DNA from: Isochrysis galbana
Taxonomy: Eukaryota > Haptophyta > Isochrysidales > Isochrysidaceae
NCBI GenBank assembly: GCA_018136815.1
Contig: CM030936.1
Location: 6,189,505 to 6,253,504, forward strand
Reading direction: 5' to 3'
DNA: 64,000 bases
Numbering within the stretch: position 1 is the stretch's first letter; the number at the start of each line of letters is the position of its first letter. Positions 1 to 10,215 of the stretch are shown here, piece after piece. The notes beneath the pieces are model-generated. The model was not told the DNA's origin, made no database searches, and saw only the letters and a program-made list of their open reading frames with translations. Both the position numbers and the translations under genes were made by a program.

Positions 1-32
1 CGCGCGCACGCCCGCTCCCTTCTTCCCCACCG

Positions 33-2285
33 ATGGTTGGCTGCTTGTGGGTGCCCCCTCGCAGGCTCCTCCACTTCTACCGCCGCTCCCTCGCCCTCTG
101 CGATGCCTACCTCGCAGAGCCTCCTCCTCCCTCCGCCGCTCTCCCCTTCATCTCGCATCTCTCTTCACAACTCGGCTGGATCTCCCCGCTCTCGCTCTTT
201 GCCATCGCGTCGCTCCACTTGCAGGTCCCCTCCACCATCTTCTTGCTGAGCGCATCGCTTCACCTTGCACTCGGTGCAGCGCTCGCGATGCAGCTCAGCA
301 GGCGAGACGTTGAGCCCCTGCACGTAGCGGTGGCTGATCCTCGGCCCTACAATGTGCGGGCTGCACGACGAAGCGGCCGCCGCGACTGGCTCTCCTACCT
401 CTTCGCCTTCACGTTGTTACAGCTTTTCCATGCAGTGCTCCTAAGCCTGCAGACGCTCTTCAACCACTCACGCGCACGCGAGGAGTCGCTGCACGTCAAC
501 CGCTTCTTCGCCTTCTGGATGGCCAACGTTGGCATCTTCTGGGCCGTCCACCCCGGCTCGGGCGAGCCGCGCCGGTGGGCGCTGCTGCGCACGCTTCTCG
601 CGCTGTCCTCTAGTCACGTCTTTCGGTATGCCTACCTTCTCGACAGCTCCCTCGCTCTCTGGTTCGCGCGCGGGCCACTCGCGCTGGGCGTGAGCGCCTT
701 GCTCACGCGCATCGTCGCCACATCTATACTCCGGCGAAGCGTGGAGGGCGAGGAGGCGATGGGAGACCTGCGCCATGCTGTCGACAGGAGCAATGCGGGT
801 CTCAACGAGCTTGTCAACATTGGCGCCATCAGCGCCGCGTGGCGCCAGGGGCCGCTCGTCCGCCTGAACTCGTGCGTAATGCTCGCCTGCGTCGTTGCTG
901 TGCTCCTCCACGCCGCCTGGATGCTCGCCGAGGTCAGGCAGCTCCTATTGCCGTTCGGTTTGGTCACTGCATCGTTCGTAGCGCTGTGGCCATTGTGGAG
1001 GGCACCCCTCAGCTGGCCGAACTCCATTCCCTCGCAACTTGCGCTCTACGGCTTTCCCGTGGTCTTTCCGTTGCGTATCCTACGCGACCTTGCCGTAATC
1101 TATGAATGGCTGCCTGTGTTGTCTGCCTTACGTGCATCCGTTGGCGCTCGTAGCGCTCCGCCCGACATCGCCATCTCCGAACTGACATCACTGTCCATCT
1201 CCGACTCGTTCGAACCCCTTGCTGACTTTCTGCATGGTCTCGTGGCAGCCACACTGCCGCTGCGTGCTGAGCATCGGCTACCCATCATCGCAAGCGTTGT
1301 GGGAAGCATGTTGTCACGCGACCTGAGGCGCACACTACTCGTGACGGCTCAAAGTCTCACCCCTGAGTTGCTCAACCTGGCATTGCGGGGAGTAACGGCC
1401 GCGCTTCTTGCGGTGGCCATGGTACGACCGCGCCGAGCCCCCACTCTCGACGAGACGCCGCGCCTGTGCCCGCGTCGCTATCCGCCTTGCGTCCTCCATT
1501 CACGTGCTTGTGCTGGCACTCGCGTGTCGGCCGGACTTGTCGGCAGCGTAACTCACTCCTCCCTTGCTGACCTCGTACAGGCGCACTTTGCGGTGCATGA
1601 GGCCTTGGCGGGCAGCTGGAAGCGTGCCCGAATCTTGGCTGAGATGGAAGTCAACAGGAAGGAACAGCTGCGGCGGCAGGCAGCGGAGAAGCTACGATCA
1701 TCCCTTGCTGCTACCTCCGCCGTGGGTGGAGAACCTCGGTCGTCGTCGTCAAGTCTAGTGCCACCCCCCAGTTGCGAGTTGAGCGACAGCCTTGCGGGCG
1801 AGCTGAGCCCACCGACGCCTGCTCCTGCGCCCAGCTCTTCGCTCTCCCGCACGGGCCGCGTGCAGCGGCTTCCTGTCGCAATCGAAGCACCCCCAAACCT
1901 GGCAGCACGCGCCACCTTGGACGCGTCGTCGTTGCGCGCACAGCGCCGCCTCAGGGGGGGGGCAAGGGTAGATGAGCCCCAGGCACCCCCACCGCTCGTT
2001 CGTCGATCGAGCACGCTCACGACGACCTCGTGGGCGTCGCTTCTCATTGGCATGGAGCACAGCGGCCTATCGGAAGAGACCCCCGACGTCATCCGACCTG
2101 TGGTGCTGTGGTCCTCCAAGGATGACATGGCTTTGATGCAGCGCGCCCGACGACGGCATTGGGCCTTCGAGCTGCTGATGCACAAGGACTTGATTGATAG
2201 CATTGTCATCTACATGGCACCCATCCTTTTCTTCACATTCGCCAAGGCCGTGCACGAGGCATTGGGGAATTACGAGCACGCGTGA
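33..2285 (+). CDS. Multi-pass membrane protein of unknown function
   Basis: An uninterrupted 750-codon frame opens at an ATG at position 33. The frame has no stop back to the window edge, so the true start could lie upstream. Residues about 40-470 contain many hydrophobic stretches (around 50-90, 115-135, 160-175, 195-235, 285-345 and 445-460) typical of a polytopic membrane protein. The C-terminal third (about 500-700) is Ser/Pro/Ala- and Arg-rich and looks disordered, with a possible last membrane segment near 720-740. I do not recognise a family. The length of the open frame in GC-rich DNA with frequent antisense open frames is only moderate proof; the alternation of hydrophobic blocks and basic loops is the better support. 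No intron is evident. Confidence 0.6.
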   Translation: MVGCLWVPPRRLLHFYRRSLALCDAYLAEPPPPSAALPFISHLSSQLGWISPLSLFAIASLHLQVPSTIFLLSASLHLALGAALAMQLSRRDVEPLHVAVADPRPYNVRAARRSGRRDWLSYLFAFTLLQLFHAVLLSLQTLFNHSRAREESLHVNRFFAFWMANVGIFWAVHPGSGEPRRWALLRTLLALSSSHVFRYAYLLDSSLALWFARGPLALGVSALLTRIVATSILRRSVEGEEAMGDLRHAVDRSNAGLNELVNIGAISAAWRQGPLVRLNSCVMLACVVAVLLHAAWMLAEVRQLLLPFGLVTASFVALWPLWRAPLSWPNSIPSQLALYGFPVVFPLRILRDLAVIYEWLPVLSALRASVGARSAPPDIAISELTSLSISDSFEPLADFLHGLVAATLPLRAEHRLPIIASVVGSMLSRDLRRTLLVTAQSLTPELLNLALRGVTAALLAVAMVRPRRAPTLDETPRLCPRRYPPCVLHSRACAGTRVSAGLVGSVTHSSLADLVQAHFAVHEALAGSWKRARILAEMEVNRKEQLRRQAAEKLRSSLAATSAVGGEPRSSSSSLVPPPSCELSDSLAGELSPPTPAPAPSSSLSRTGRVQRLPVAIEAPPNLAARATLDASSLRAQRRLRGGARVDEPQAPPPLVRRSSTLTTTSWASLLIGMEHSGLSEETPDVIRPVVLWSSKDDMALMQRARRRHWAFELLMHKDLIDSIVIYMAPILFFTFAKAVHEALGNYEHA

Positions 2286-3098
2286 TTCGCAACTCGGGTA
2301 GAAAAATCGTTCATCTTTATTATTCCTGGGCATGCGTGCCCGCCAATCCAGACCATGCATGCCGATTCACTTTAGCTCTCTCGAAGGCTGTCGGCACGCA
2401 CAGTGTTGGATGTTTTCATTCTGTGGGTGTACGCACGATCATTTCATTCCATGGGGCCGACCACGAGGTTCGCCTCCCCTACACTCCAAGCGGATTCACT
2501 GCGCACCTCCTTGCGTTGTCCACAACGCTCTCCTTATCCAACGTTCCGCATTGGTTTATTCGTCATGCACACTGTGCTTGCGGCCGCCGATCTCTTGGGA
2601 AACAAATGCTTTCTCAGTCCTTCGGCAAGGGGCGCGCTTGTGCAAGCCCTTGGGCCCACACAGCCAAGGAATTTACGGCCACGGTAGCATAGCCATGGCA
2701 CCCACTGCTGCCGAGGCCCAGCTCGAATTATGTGTCCATTAGCGTCACGATTGAACGCCCGCCGTGTAACGCGTATTCAATCTGTCTCAAGGCATGTATT
2801 CTTTTACTTTTCATTCAGGCTACACTCGCTCTCGCATAGCAACAACCGCCACCAACACGCCCAGTGTCTACGTGCTACGTGTCGCCCGTTAGATGTGACG
2901 ACTCATATGCGGAACCAGAACCAGGCGCGCGCACAAACGACGAACGTAGCTGACTCGTGCTACTTGGCCCGCGGGGCTAGAGGTGGGGGAGAGTGGGTTG
3001 AAAAAAAAACTCTTGTTGATCCGGAGGCCCACATTTTTTTATCGTCGGACCGGGGGAAGATTTCCCCCCGTCTCTCTCCCCGCTCTAATCCGAATCCG
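2286..3098. other. Intergenic, no gene seen
   Basis: About 0.8 kb after the membrane-protein stop. Short open frames occur on both strands but none has recognisable domains or splice-supported structure. An A-run lies at 3001-3009 and a T-run near 3035, just before the dispersed repeat that follows. Confidence 0.5.
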
Positions 3099-3347
3099 AG
3101 GCAGAGCGATGGCGATCCGACCCGCCTAACAGGCCGACCTTCGTTCGCCGCGCCCCAGCGAGAGCACGGCGGCTCAAAGCCCATCCAGCCGCCATCCAAA
3201 CCACACCCGCGCGAGCGCGCGGGGGGCGAGCACTGGCACCGAACAGGTTGCCACCAAGCAAGGCTCTGCGTAGCATGCAGGGGGTCTTTGAGACCCCCTC
3301 CAACAGTGGGAAACCCTCCCACCCCAAGATAATAATAATAATAAAAC
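3099..3347 (+). mobile_element. MERA-family element, 5'-truncated copy
   Basis: From about 3180 to 3330 this segment closely matches 45380-45525: the same run through GCGAGCACTGGCACCGAAC, then GTAGCATGCAGG and a perfect hairpin in which GGGGGTCT pairs with AGACCCCC across a TTG loop (about 3278-3298). It ends in ATAATAATAATAATAAAAC, an A-rich microsatellite tail as expected at the 3' end of a retroposed element. The constant 5' end seen in other copies (AAACTATTGTTAT) is absent, so the copy is truncated or rearranged at its left side. Flanking target duplications were not identified. Confidence 0.6.
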
Positions 3348-3750
3348 AACTGAGCGTTAGTACGTTAGTACCACTGCACTCCCACTAGCCCGGTACTATC
3401 ACGACACCCCTCAGCGCACCTGCCCGTACGCCTTGACGTGTGTTGTCATTAGACACATACGCATATGCACCCCTACGAATCTCCCCCCTCGCAAACCCCC
3501 GGCTCCCATTATAACTCCCCACAAGCTACAATGAGGGAAAACCCATTGAGGCGGACCGACCTACGTCGGGCGACTCTCCGGGAAAAAGCACCGGGGGGGC
3601 GGGAGGAACCTCTCGTCAAAAAAGAAGAACGGCCCTTACAGCTCTCGCCGCGAGTTGTACAGCTGAGCTGTCCTCGAGAAATAAAAGACTGCGCCTCGAG
3701 ATACCTGCCACGGTGGTTCCCGTAGGCGTCTTGCTTGAGTCTCTCCCTCC
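3348..3750. other. Intergenic, no gene seen
   Basis: No convincing coding signal. GAGCGTTAGTAC near 3353-3364 recurs after the MERA copy at about 51.08 kb, so this flank is itself part of a repeat or the end of the same element type. Confidence 0.4.
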
Positions 3751-3922
3751 TATCGCCGGGAGCGCCCGCAGCGCGAGCCCCGGCGGCGGTGAGAGAGCGG
3801 CGCGCCGCGCCGCCATCGCGCCACGCCATGACAAGATGATTAAAAGATACCTAGGGGGCACTGCCACACAAGGCACACTAACGGTATAGAACCACAAATG
3901 GCACAAGACACCCTGTGATACC
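3751..3922. repeat. 172-bp direct repeat, copy 1
   Basis: By eye it is identical over its full length to 4795-4966. It begins TATCGCCGGG and ends CTGTGATACC. The two copies are in the same orientation and bracket 872 bp that hold a GGGGAGGAGAGAGA-containing minisatellite. Long identical direct repeats around a small non-coding core could be terminal repeats of a miniature retrotransposon. However, the ends lack the usual TG...CA and no clean target duplication was found, so a recent local duplication is equally possible. Confidence 0.75.
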
Positions 3923-4094
3923 CCCTCCTAAGCGGAGTACGGATGGGATCCGAATGACGCTTACACAAATTCAACACAAACAAATGTCAAATGTGGATGG
4001 AAAAGCAAGTTGCAACTTGGCCAACAAAAAGGACCAATCTTTCCCAAAGGGACAATTCCTCCCAGCAGAGGAGAAGAGAGGGAAGAGAGACGAG

Positions 4095-4390
4095 ACAGCG
4101 GTGCAGCCGAGCGGTGAGAAGGACCTTGGCTGACCCTCCCAGCCGGGGAGGAGAGAGACAACGGTGCAGCCGAGGTTAAAGTTAAAGTGACAAACCCTGC
4201 CAGTGGGGGAGGAGAGAGAGAGAATACGGCGCAGCCGAGCCGGTCAGATGGACCAACCCTCCCGCCAGTTGGGGAGGAGAGAGAAGGGACGGCAGTGCAA
4301 CAACGCAGCCGAGCCGGTCAGATGGACCGACCCTCCCAGTAGGGGAGGAGAGAGAAAGTACGGCAGCGCAACGAAAAAGAGGCCCAGCGG
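4095..4390. repeat. Degenerate minisatellite, about four units
   Basis: Units of roughly 62-74 bp recur at about 4095, 4172, 4242 and 4317. Each has the order GGTCAGATGGACC, then ACCCTCCC, then GGGGAGGAGAGAGA, then CAGCCGAGCC, with substitutions and small indels. It lies between the two 172-bp repeats. No coding function is evident on either strand. Confidence 0.7.
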
Positions 4391-4794
4391 GACCCCAACT
4401 CTCCCAGACAAAAGGAAGGGGGAGAGGTGGAGAGAAAGAGAAAGAGGGGCACTCACCCAGACGGGGCACTCGCCCAGCAATGAATGGATCGAGCAGCGAT
4501 CAACAGGGGCAGCTCGCGCGAGCGCGCGCGAGCGAGGCGAGGCAATGCGGGCAAGGGGTGCAAACAAGCAAGGATCAATGAGATCCATCCCCTCCCGAGC
4601 AAGGGGCCCAGAGGGACCAGCTCTCAGCTCTCCCAGAGGGGGAGAAAGAGAGGGAGAGAGGAGGGCTTGCCACCATGCGTCGCCATGCAGCCATGCAGCC
4701 CAAAGCGACTGCGCGAGCGCGCGCAGCTCGCGGCGGTCCGCGAGAGTCGGCTCAGCAAGCCCAGCCCTGCCCCTCTACCTGGGTGGGAGCTCCA

Positions 4795-4966
4795 TATCGC
4801 CGGGAGCGCCCGCAGCGCGAGCCCCGGCGGCGGTGAGAGAGCGGCGCGCCGCGCCGCCATCGCGCCACGCCATGACAAGATGATTAAAAGATACCTAGGG
4901 GGCACTGCCACACAAGGCACACTAACGGTATAGAACCACAAATGGCACAAGACACCCTGTGATACC
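4795..4966. repeat. 172-bp direct repeat, copy 2
   Basis: Exact match by eye to 3751-3922, including the AT-rich second half with GATGATTAAAAGATACC. Sequence directly outside the two copies differs, which bounds the duplicated unit. Confidence 0.75.
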
Positions 4967-5045
4967 TCCTCATCTTCCTCCTGTCGCCAGCCGCCCCTCT
5001 CCGCCCATTTGTTAACGCAAACGGGTCTCGTTTCTCACCACACTC

Positions 5046-5250
5046 CATCGGGGGGGGTGCAAATCCCCCCCTCTCCCTCGCTTCGCTCTCTTCCACCTCT
5101 CTCCCTGCTCCCTGCGGCGCGTCGCCATGCGGCGCGCCACGGCCTGCTCTCAAAGGTCCTTCAGGGGCACCCAGGGGGCCAGCAAGGGCAGCTCAGGGGG
5201 CAGTGGAGGCTGGGGCTCAGCCCCTGGCCCCCCCCTGCCTCTCCCTCGCT
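5046..5250 (+). repeat. Dispersed hairpin repeat (second family), copy A
   Basis: GGGGGGG, six bases, then CCCCCCC forms a hairpin. It is followed by a CT-rich stretch, CCCTGCGGCG, GC-rich DNA, and then CAGGGG and GGGGGCAG...GGCTGGG blocks. The same order occurs at about 28.31-28.48 kb, where the hairpin is AGGGGGGAGC/GCTCCCCCCT. Similarity outside the conserved blocks is low, so the family assignment is tentative. Confidence 0.4.
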
Positions 5251-5600
5251 CGCCTCGCTGGCCCTGGGCCCTGCCTGGGTGCCGCCCAGAGGCCCCTGTC
5301 TGCTTGGCGGCCTGGGATGGGGGGGGGAGTCAGTACGAGAGCAGGCCCATGCGGGCCTGGGAGTGCGGCTCGCGACCCGCGCCCACTGGGGGTCTGGGTG
5401 GTTGTGATGAATGCCCTGCTCATGCCAGAAGGCAGAAGGCAGAGCATGGGGTTGACCGACAGGCCGCCTCGTCGCAACGCTTGCTGACGACGTCGACCAT
5501 GGACAAACAAATGCGCGTGCGCTTTGCAGAAGAGCGCCTTGGTCCTTGGTACTCATCAAGTCATAGACGGAAGTTGAGCTTGTCCCACGTCTTGTACCCT

Positions 5601-6744
5601 TTATCGATTTTGCAGCGACACCAACCAAGAAATTGAAGCTTTGATGATCTCTATTCTAGGGACTTCCCACTCGATGCTTGGACCGAACATCCACAGAAGG
5701 GTACCCCAGACGGCGTTCTGGTAACCTTCCTTGGCTTTTTCTACATTGGTCCTCACATGTTCAAACCAAAAGCTCGCTGTAGGTGAACGTACAGTTGAGG
5801 AGAACGCCAGGTGGATTGGGACAGCATGTCCTTGTGCAAGTATACCTCTTGCGGTACTCATTACCATGCTTGCGACAGACAGCGTCGAACACTTGTTCCT
5901 TCAAAAACTCGATGCTTTTTTTCACGTTACTCCAATCCCAATGTTCGTATTTATCTAGCTCTGCTGTGAATTTGGAGTCACCTTGGAGCTCTTCACAAAT
6001 ATATACATACATTTTGTCACTATCCACAGCACCGAAGTCCAACCAGTCCCAGTCCTTGTTAGAAAGCTGTGCTATGCTCATAGACGCTAGTGATCCCACG
6101 GAACGCTTCCTTTTTCCTAGCAGACCATGAATGACATCTTGGGGATTCCTTTCGCCCATGCATGGGAAGCGCTCGTGGTACTATGAAGATTAGATGATGT
6201 TAATCCCTTCACGAAATACCTAGCTAGGCTTACAGGCTTTGTTTGGCCATGGGGAAAGCTGATGTTATGTACGAAAGCGCTATGCGGGCATAAGCGCGCC
6301 TTCCTCCTCGGTGCGCGGACGCGCTGTTCATGACGATGTTGCTCGCGGCGACGTCAGCCTGAACGAAGGGGTCCGATTTACTTACCTTTTTTTGACGTTA
6401 TAAATCTCCTGTAATAATGTTTGCCCAGTCTTCATTACTGATACTTGAGTGATCGTCAGTCTTCCGCGTAGACGGTTTAGGCTGCCCTTTAGGCTTTGCC
6501 TTAGTGAGTATTTTCTTTGTGAACTTGCGTCCAGTATTTTTGTGTTTATCCGGATTGGGGCGACAAAGAATGCGGTTGCATAACTCATGATCATGATGCA
6601 CCATCGATCGGGAGGTGGTGCTGTGTGTGAGACGTGGATCGTGATTTCAACGAGATATCGACCCTGCCCCAAATCGAAGTCAGACCACGTGTGTGTTTCA
6701 ACATGTGAAGTGTCAAGTTGAGTCAAGTAACCTCCAGGTGACAA
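5601..6744 (-). pseudogene. Broken, unrecognised coding-like relic
   Basis: This stretch is visibly richer in A+T than its neighbours. On the minus strand it carries several overlapping open frames with protein-like composition, including one with DWDWLDFGAVDSDKMYVYI and one with the basic run TKKILTKAKPKGQPKPST. The frames change every 200-300 bp without obvious splice sites, which suggests an old, frameshifted gene or mobile-element ORF. I do not recognise a domain. It could instead be an intron-rich gene whose exons I failed to join. Confidence 0.35.
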
Positions 6745-6887
6745 CGAAAGGTGTTAGCAGGGATGGGGATAATTGAACAATTGAACGCTTTTGGTCTCCC
6801 GTCGCTTTCTCGTGTAGTTTTACCCAGTGTGGAGTGAGGGGAGATGAGGGCGCTGCCGGATAGGAAGTAGTGTCTACTGGTCCGGTG

Positions 6888-6924
6888 ATAGGTGTTAGCC
6901 CTGAATCGTCAGATCTTTTTTTTT
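6888..6924 (-). repeat. Short dispersed T-tract motif, copy a
   Basis: GGTGTTAGCCCTGAATCGTC followed by AGATC and nine or more T. It belongs to a roughly 36-bp motif found four times in the window (also about 36.94, 38.34 and 52.70 kb) in both orientations with unrelated flanks. Confidence 0.6.
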
Positions 6925-7403
6925 AAGCCTCAGTCGAGCGGGGGTCGAGCGGCACAGGCGGCACGACAGGCGACAGGACGAGCGGACATTGACACGAGAT
7001 TGCGCAGGCGAGAGCGAGAGCGCTGAGCGACATAGAGAACCGTAGAGGGAAGGGGGCGACGGGGGACCGAAAGGCGGGAAAGACACATCAAGGAACGAGA
7101 AGGGGAGGAAAGGAAACGAGGCGGGTGGGTAAAGGAGAGGAAAGGGTGTGGGCGATGACACGCACGGCAGAGGAACGGGGGGAAACATCCGAGGGAATAT
7201 GAATATGATAAGTGAGAGCCTCTATGATCCCTAACAGGGCGGAGCTTTTTGGAGAGGGAGAGAGGACACCCTTAGCGAACCTAGCATGGTTTGTCTACCC
7301 CCAATACCCGCAACACTATATTTCGTGGTCTCCCAAAAAATGCACGGCCGCCGAACTCGGAAATGGCATGCCGCCATGCCACTATTCTATTGTGCCGCAA
7401 ATC
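6925..7403. other. No gene seen
   Basis: GA-rich stretch (about 7000-7150) on the 3' side of the SLC35-like gene. No domain or splice-supported exon was found. It may contain the 3' UTR of that minus-strand gene. Confidence 0.4.
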
Positions 7404-9660
7404 TCAACCGCTACAAACTGTCACTCGGTGAAGGTCGAGATCCTGGACAGACGAATGGCGAATGGCCCCGTTAAGCCGTGTTGGCGTTCCGGCAGCATCA
7501 ACGCCCCCCACACCATCAAAGGCTGCTGCGGTATGAGAATGCAACGATCCCATATCAGGCGTCGGGAGAGGCTCGGATCGAGCCGGCGGAAAGCAAAGTC
7601 TGCAGCCCGCATGATCAGCTCCGGCCAAACTTTTGGTACATGGGCAGCTGCTCGGAGCGACTGGTGAAGAGCCGCCCGGTCTCAACGGCAAGACAGTAGT
7701 AGCTGTGCGCAGAACCCCGGTGCCTGAGGGTAGCGAGGTGCATGAAGGTGTCCCCGGCAGCATTACCGTCCGCACTAGCTTCGGCTTCGAGCGACGGCAA
7801 ACAGCGCAGAGATCGAGCCTTCGGCCTTTAAGGTGTCCTGTCTTCTGAGCATGATAAAGCGCTGCCCCGGCTGTACAAATGGCGACGCCGAGCATGTTTA
7901 TAGAGGAAAACGGATCGCCGAGGAGCGCGACCGCGCCTAGAACGGTTAGAAGTTCCCTACAAAGAAGTTACCGGAGCAGTGATCAACGCAACGGTTGTGC
8001 GACCACTGCAAAGAGCATCTTCGCGTGGCCCTGATCTAGTGAGGTCTACAGCGACAGAGACAGACGGATTGCCCCGGGCTGGTCTCAATGCTCGCATTGG
8101 GCAAGCGCGCCTGCAAATGGCAATGACGGAAACAGTGAGCGACGAAGTCATTCTCACGAGGCAAAATTCTGATAGTTGCACTACAAGCACGCAGACAGCA
8201 ATTGCGCAGAGAACGGCTGCAGCCTCGCTCAGGGAAGCCGAATCACGTAGGATCGGAGACGATGCCAGCACCGAGTGCTGTGTTGCAGTACGGGGTTAGG
8301 CCGTGAGGGCTCAAACAAGTACCAGGCAAGATGCAGTTGCCACTGGCGTGCAAATGCTTCGAAGCCCCAAATGCATCCAAAGGTCGAGCATGACAATCTC
8401 ACAACGCAGACTCGTGGCAAACGCTGAGATCTGCATACCCGCTAGTAGGTTTCCACACAGGGGCACGCTCACCTCAAGGGCAGCGGAACAGCTGAGGGCT
8501 CCGAGGGCAATGGTTGGAGCAGTGTACAATAATGTGCCCACTGGACCCATCGCCTTGCGGAGCGGTGCCTCATGCGCTGGCGATGAGGCGCCCGGGGTGG
8601 CCGCGGTTTGTTTAATGCCGTCCGAGTTTCGTACAAGGCGGCCCTGCATCAGAAGCTGTGTGAAGGCCCACCGCTGGCCAGCAAAGCAGCTGGAGAGCAT
8701 GCCGAGGAAGAGACCAAGCGGCCGATTACGCACAGGTTCCCCACCTTCTCCTTCGTCGACGCTCGAGGTCAACGGCTCGGTGAGGCGGCGAGAAACTTCA
8801 ACTAGCAGGCGCCGGCCCAGAGCTGGGATGCCTTTCTCACTGCTTTCGATCCCATCTTCAAGCTCCCCATTGGGCCCTGCACTACCGGCAGGTATAACCG
8901 TCACCGAGCCTGCAACTGCATGACTAGCGCCGTGCATTTTCGCATCGCTAGGGTCGAGAGAGGCTAGCGAGATGCCGAGCACAATAGCCACAATGGCAAC
9001 AGGCGTGACAAGTCCACGCACGCGCTCCAGCCGGAGAATCACGGAGAAGAGCAGCACAAAGAGCGGGACGGTGCCCTTGAGCACGACGTGGTAAGCGACT
9101 GAGACATACGCCAGCGACCAGTTGGAGAAGGAGATGTCGAGCGTGGTGCCGATCCCTATCGGCAGTATGATGCGCAGAAAGCGCGAGGCGGTAACAGCGG
9201 GTGGCCGTAGCTGCGGGACGCGGGAAAGACCAAAGGCAAGGGCGGAGACGAGCACGTTCGTCACGCCAACAAGAAAGAAGGGCGCCCTCAGCCCTCGGGC
9301 TGAGAGCAGGAATTTGAACATGTACGTCACACCGATCGAGGCGACGAACCAGGCGCAGACGGCGAGCGGGACGCGGAGCGCACGCAACCTCTCGGCGGGC
9401 GATGTCAGCGGTCTCCCGACCGCCTCAACGCCTTCCTCCTTTGGCCGCTCCAACCTTTCCCCCCCGACACCGCCCGCTCTCTCTGCCTCTCTCTCTCTCT
9501 CGCCTCTCTCTCTCTCGTCGCGTCCGGCGACTGGCGTCGCTCTCGGCGGATAGCTCTCCCCCCCGCCTCGAGCCAATCCCTCTCCCTCGAACAGCTGCGC
9601 GTAGCCGCCCACGGCCCCCAGCTCGAGCGACGAGTCGGCCGCCGCGCGAGGCGCCGCCAT
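7404..9660 (-). CDS. SLC35C2-like nucleotide-sugar/triose-phosphate translocator family protein
   Basis: Drug/metabolite-transporter family carrier, probably in Golgi or plastid membranes; the substrate is not deducible. Three exons, 9660-8473, 8223-8111 and 7956-7404, join in phase to 617 residues. The first ATG of a plausible start is used (MAAPRAAADSS); the frame extends 11 codons further up. Family signatures in order: ITLPIG-type helix LPIGIGTTLDISFSNWSL, VAYHVVLKGTVPLFVLLFSV, then in exon 2 QLSEFCLVRMTSSLTVSVIA and in exon 3 ELLTVLGAVALLGDPF, all matching the SLC35C2 pattern. Intron 1 has GTGAGC and ends in AG. Intron 2 begins GC (exon ...TTTGCAG, then GCGCGC) and ends TTTGTAG. The roughly 90-residue loop after about residue 235 and the Ser/Pro-rich C-tail are longer than in animal homologues. 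The N-terminal 75 residues are acidic/basic low complexity. Confidence 0.8.
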
Positions 9661-10215
9661 CGCCCGCCCGCCGAGGGGCCCCACGCCCCACACCCAAATT
9701 TAGCCAATACGAGTGCCATGGACCAAGAGGATGTAGAATTCATGGTCCATATTTAGACGGTGAAGCACACATTCGTCAATGAAGAACTTCTTCTTTATAG
9801 ATATGTTCTACAAATAGATGGCCCCTCGTCGCAGCAGCCGCGCCACACCGCGCCCTCTCTTCCCTTTTCCCCTTGTTTCTTTCTTAGTTTTGTTCTCCTT
9901 CTTCCTGATTGTGACCCCTCTCTCCAAAGTATATTGTACTCGCTCTCTCTCGCTTTCTCCTCTGCTCTCTCTGCCTCTTCTTTCCTTCTCTCCCCTGCGG
10001 GTTTTCTCATCCTCTTGCGCCCTCTTCTCCTGCTCGCTCTCCCTTCTCTGATTCTCTCCGCTGGTCCTTCTTCTCTGCTCCTCGCTCTCCCTCTCTCTCT
10101 CCTTCGAATCTACCTCCCTGAACCCCCCCCTTCTCCTTCCCGCCCTCTCCCCCTCTCCCCCCCTTTCCGCCCCCCTCCACCCCACCCCACCCCCCGCAAC
10201 TCTTCCCCCAAAGAT
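9661..10215. promoter_or_regulatory. Shared upstream region of a divergent gene pair
   Basis: 555 bp separate the starts of the minus-strand transporter and the plus-strand gene at 10216. From about 9840 to 10200 the plus strand is almost pure pyrimidine (CTCTCT, CCCC runs), a feature also seen upstream of other genes here. No TATA box or known operator was recognised, so its role as a bidirectional promoter is an inference from gene orientation. Confidence 0.4.

Noticed and set aside
6888-6924. The T-tract motif as a dinoflagellate-type spliced leader
   Set aside because: It does not contain the dinoflagellate leader core, and it is not placed at gene starts.
8303-8923. Plus-strand 206-codon frame
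   Set aside because: Antisense shadow of the SLC35-like gene, whose minus-strand frame carries the family motifs.
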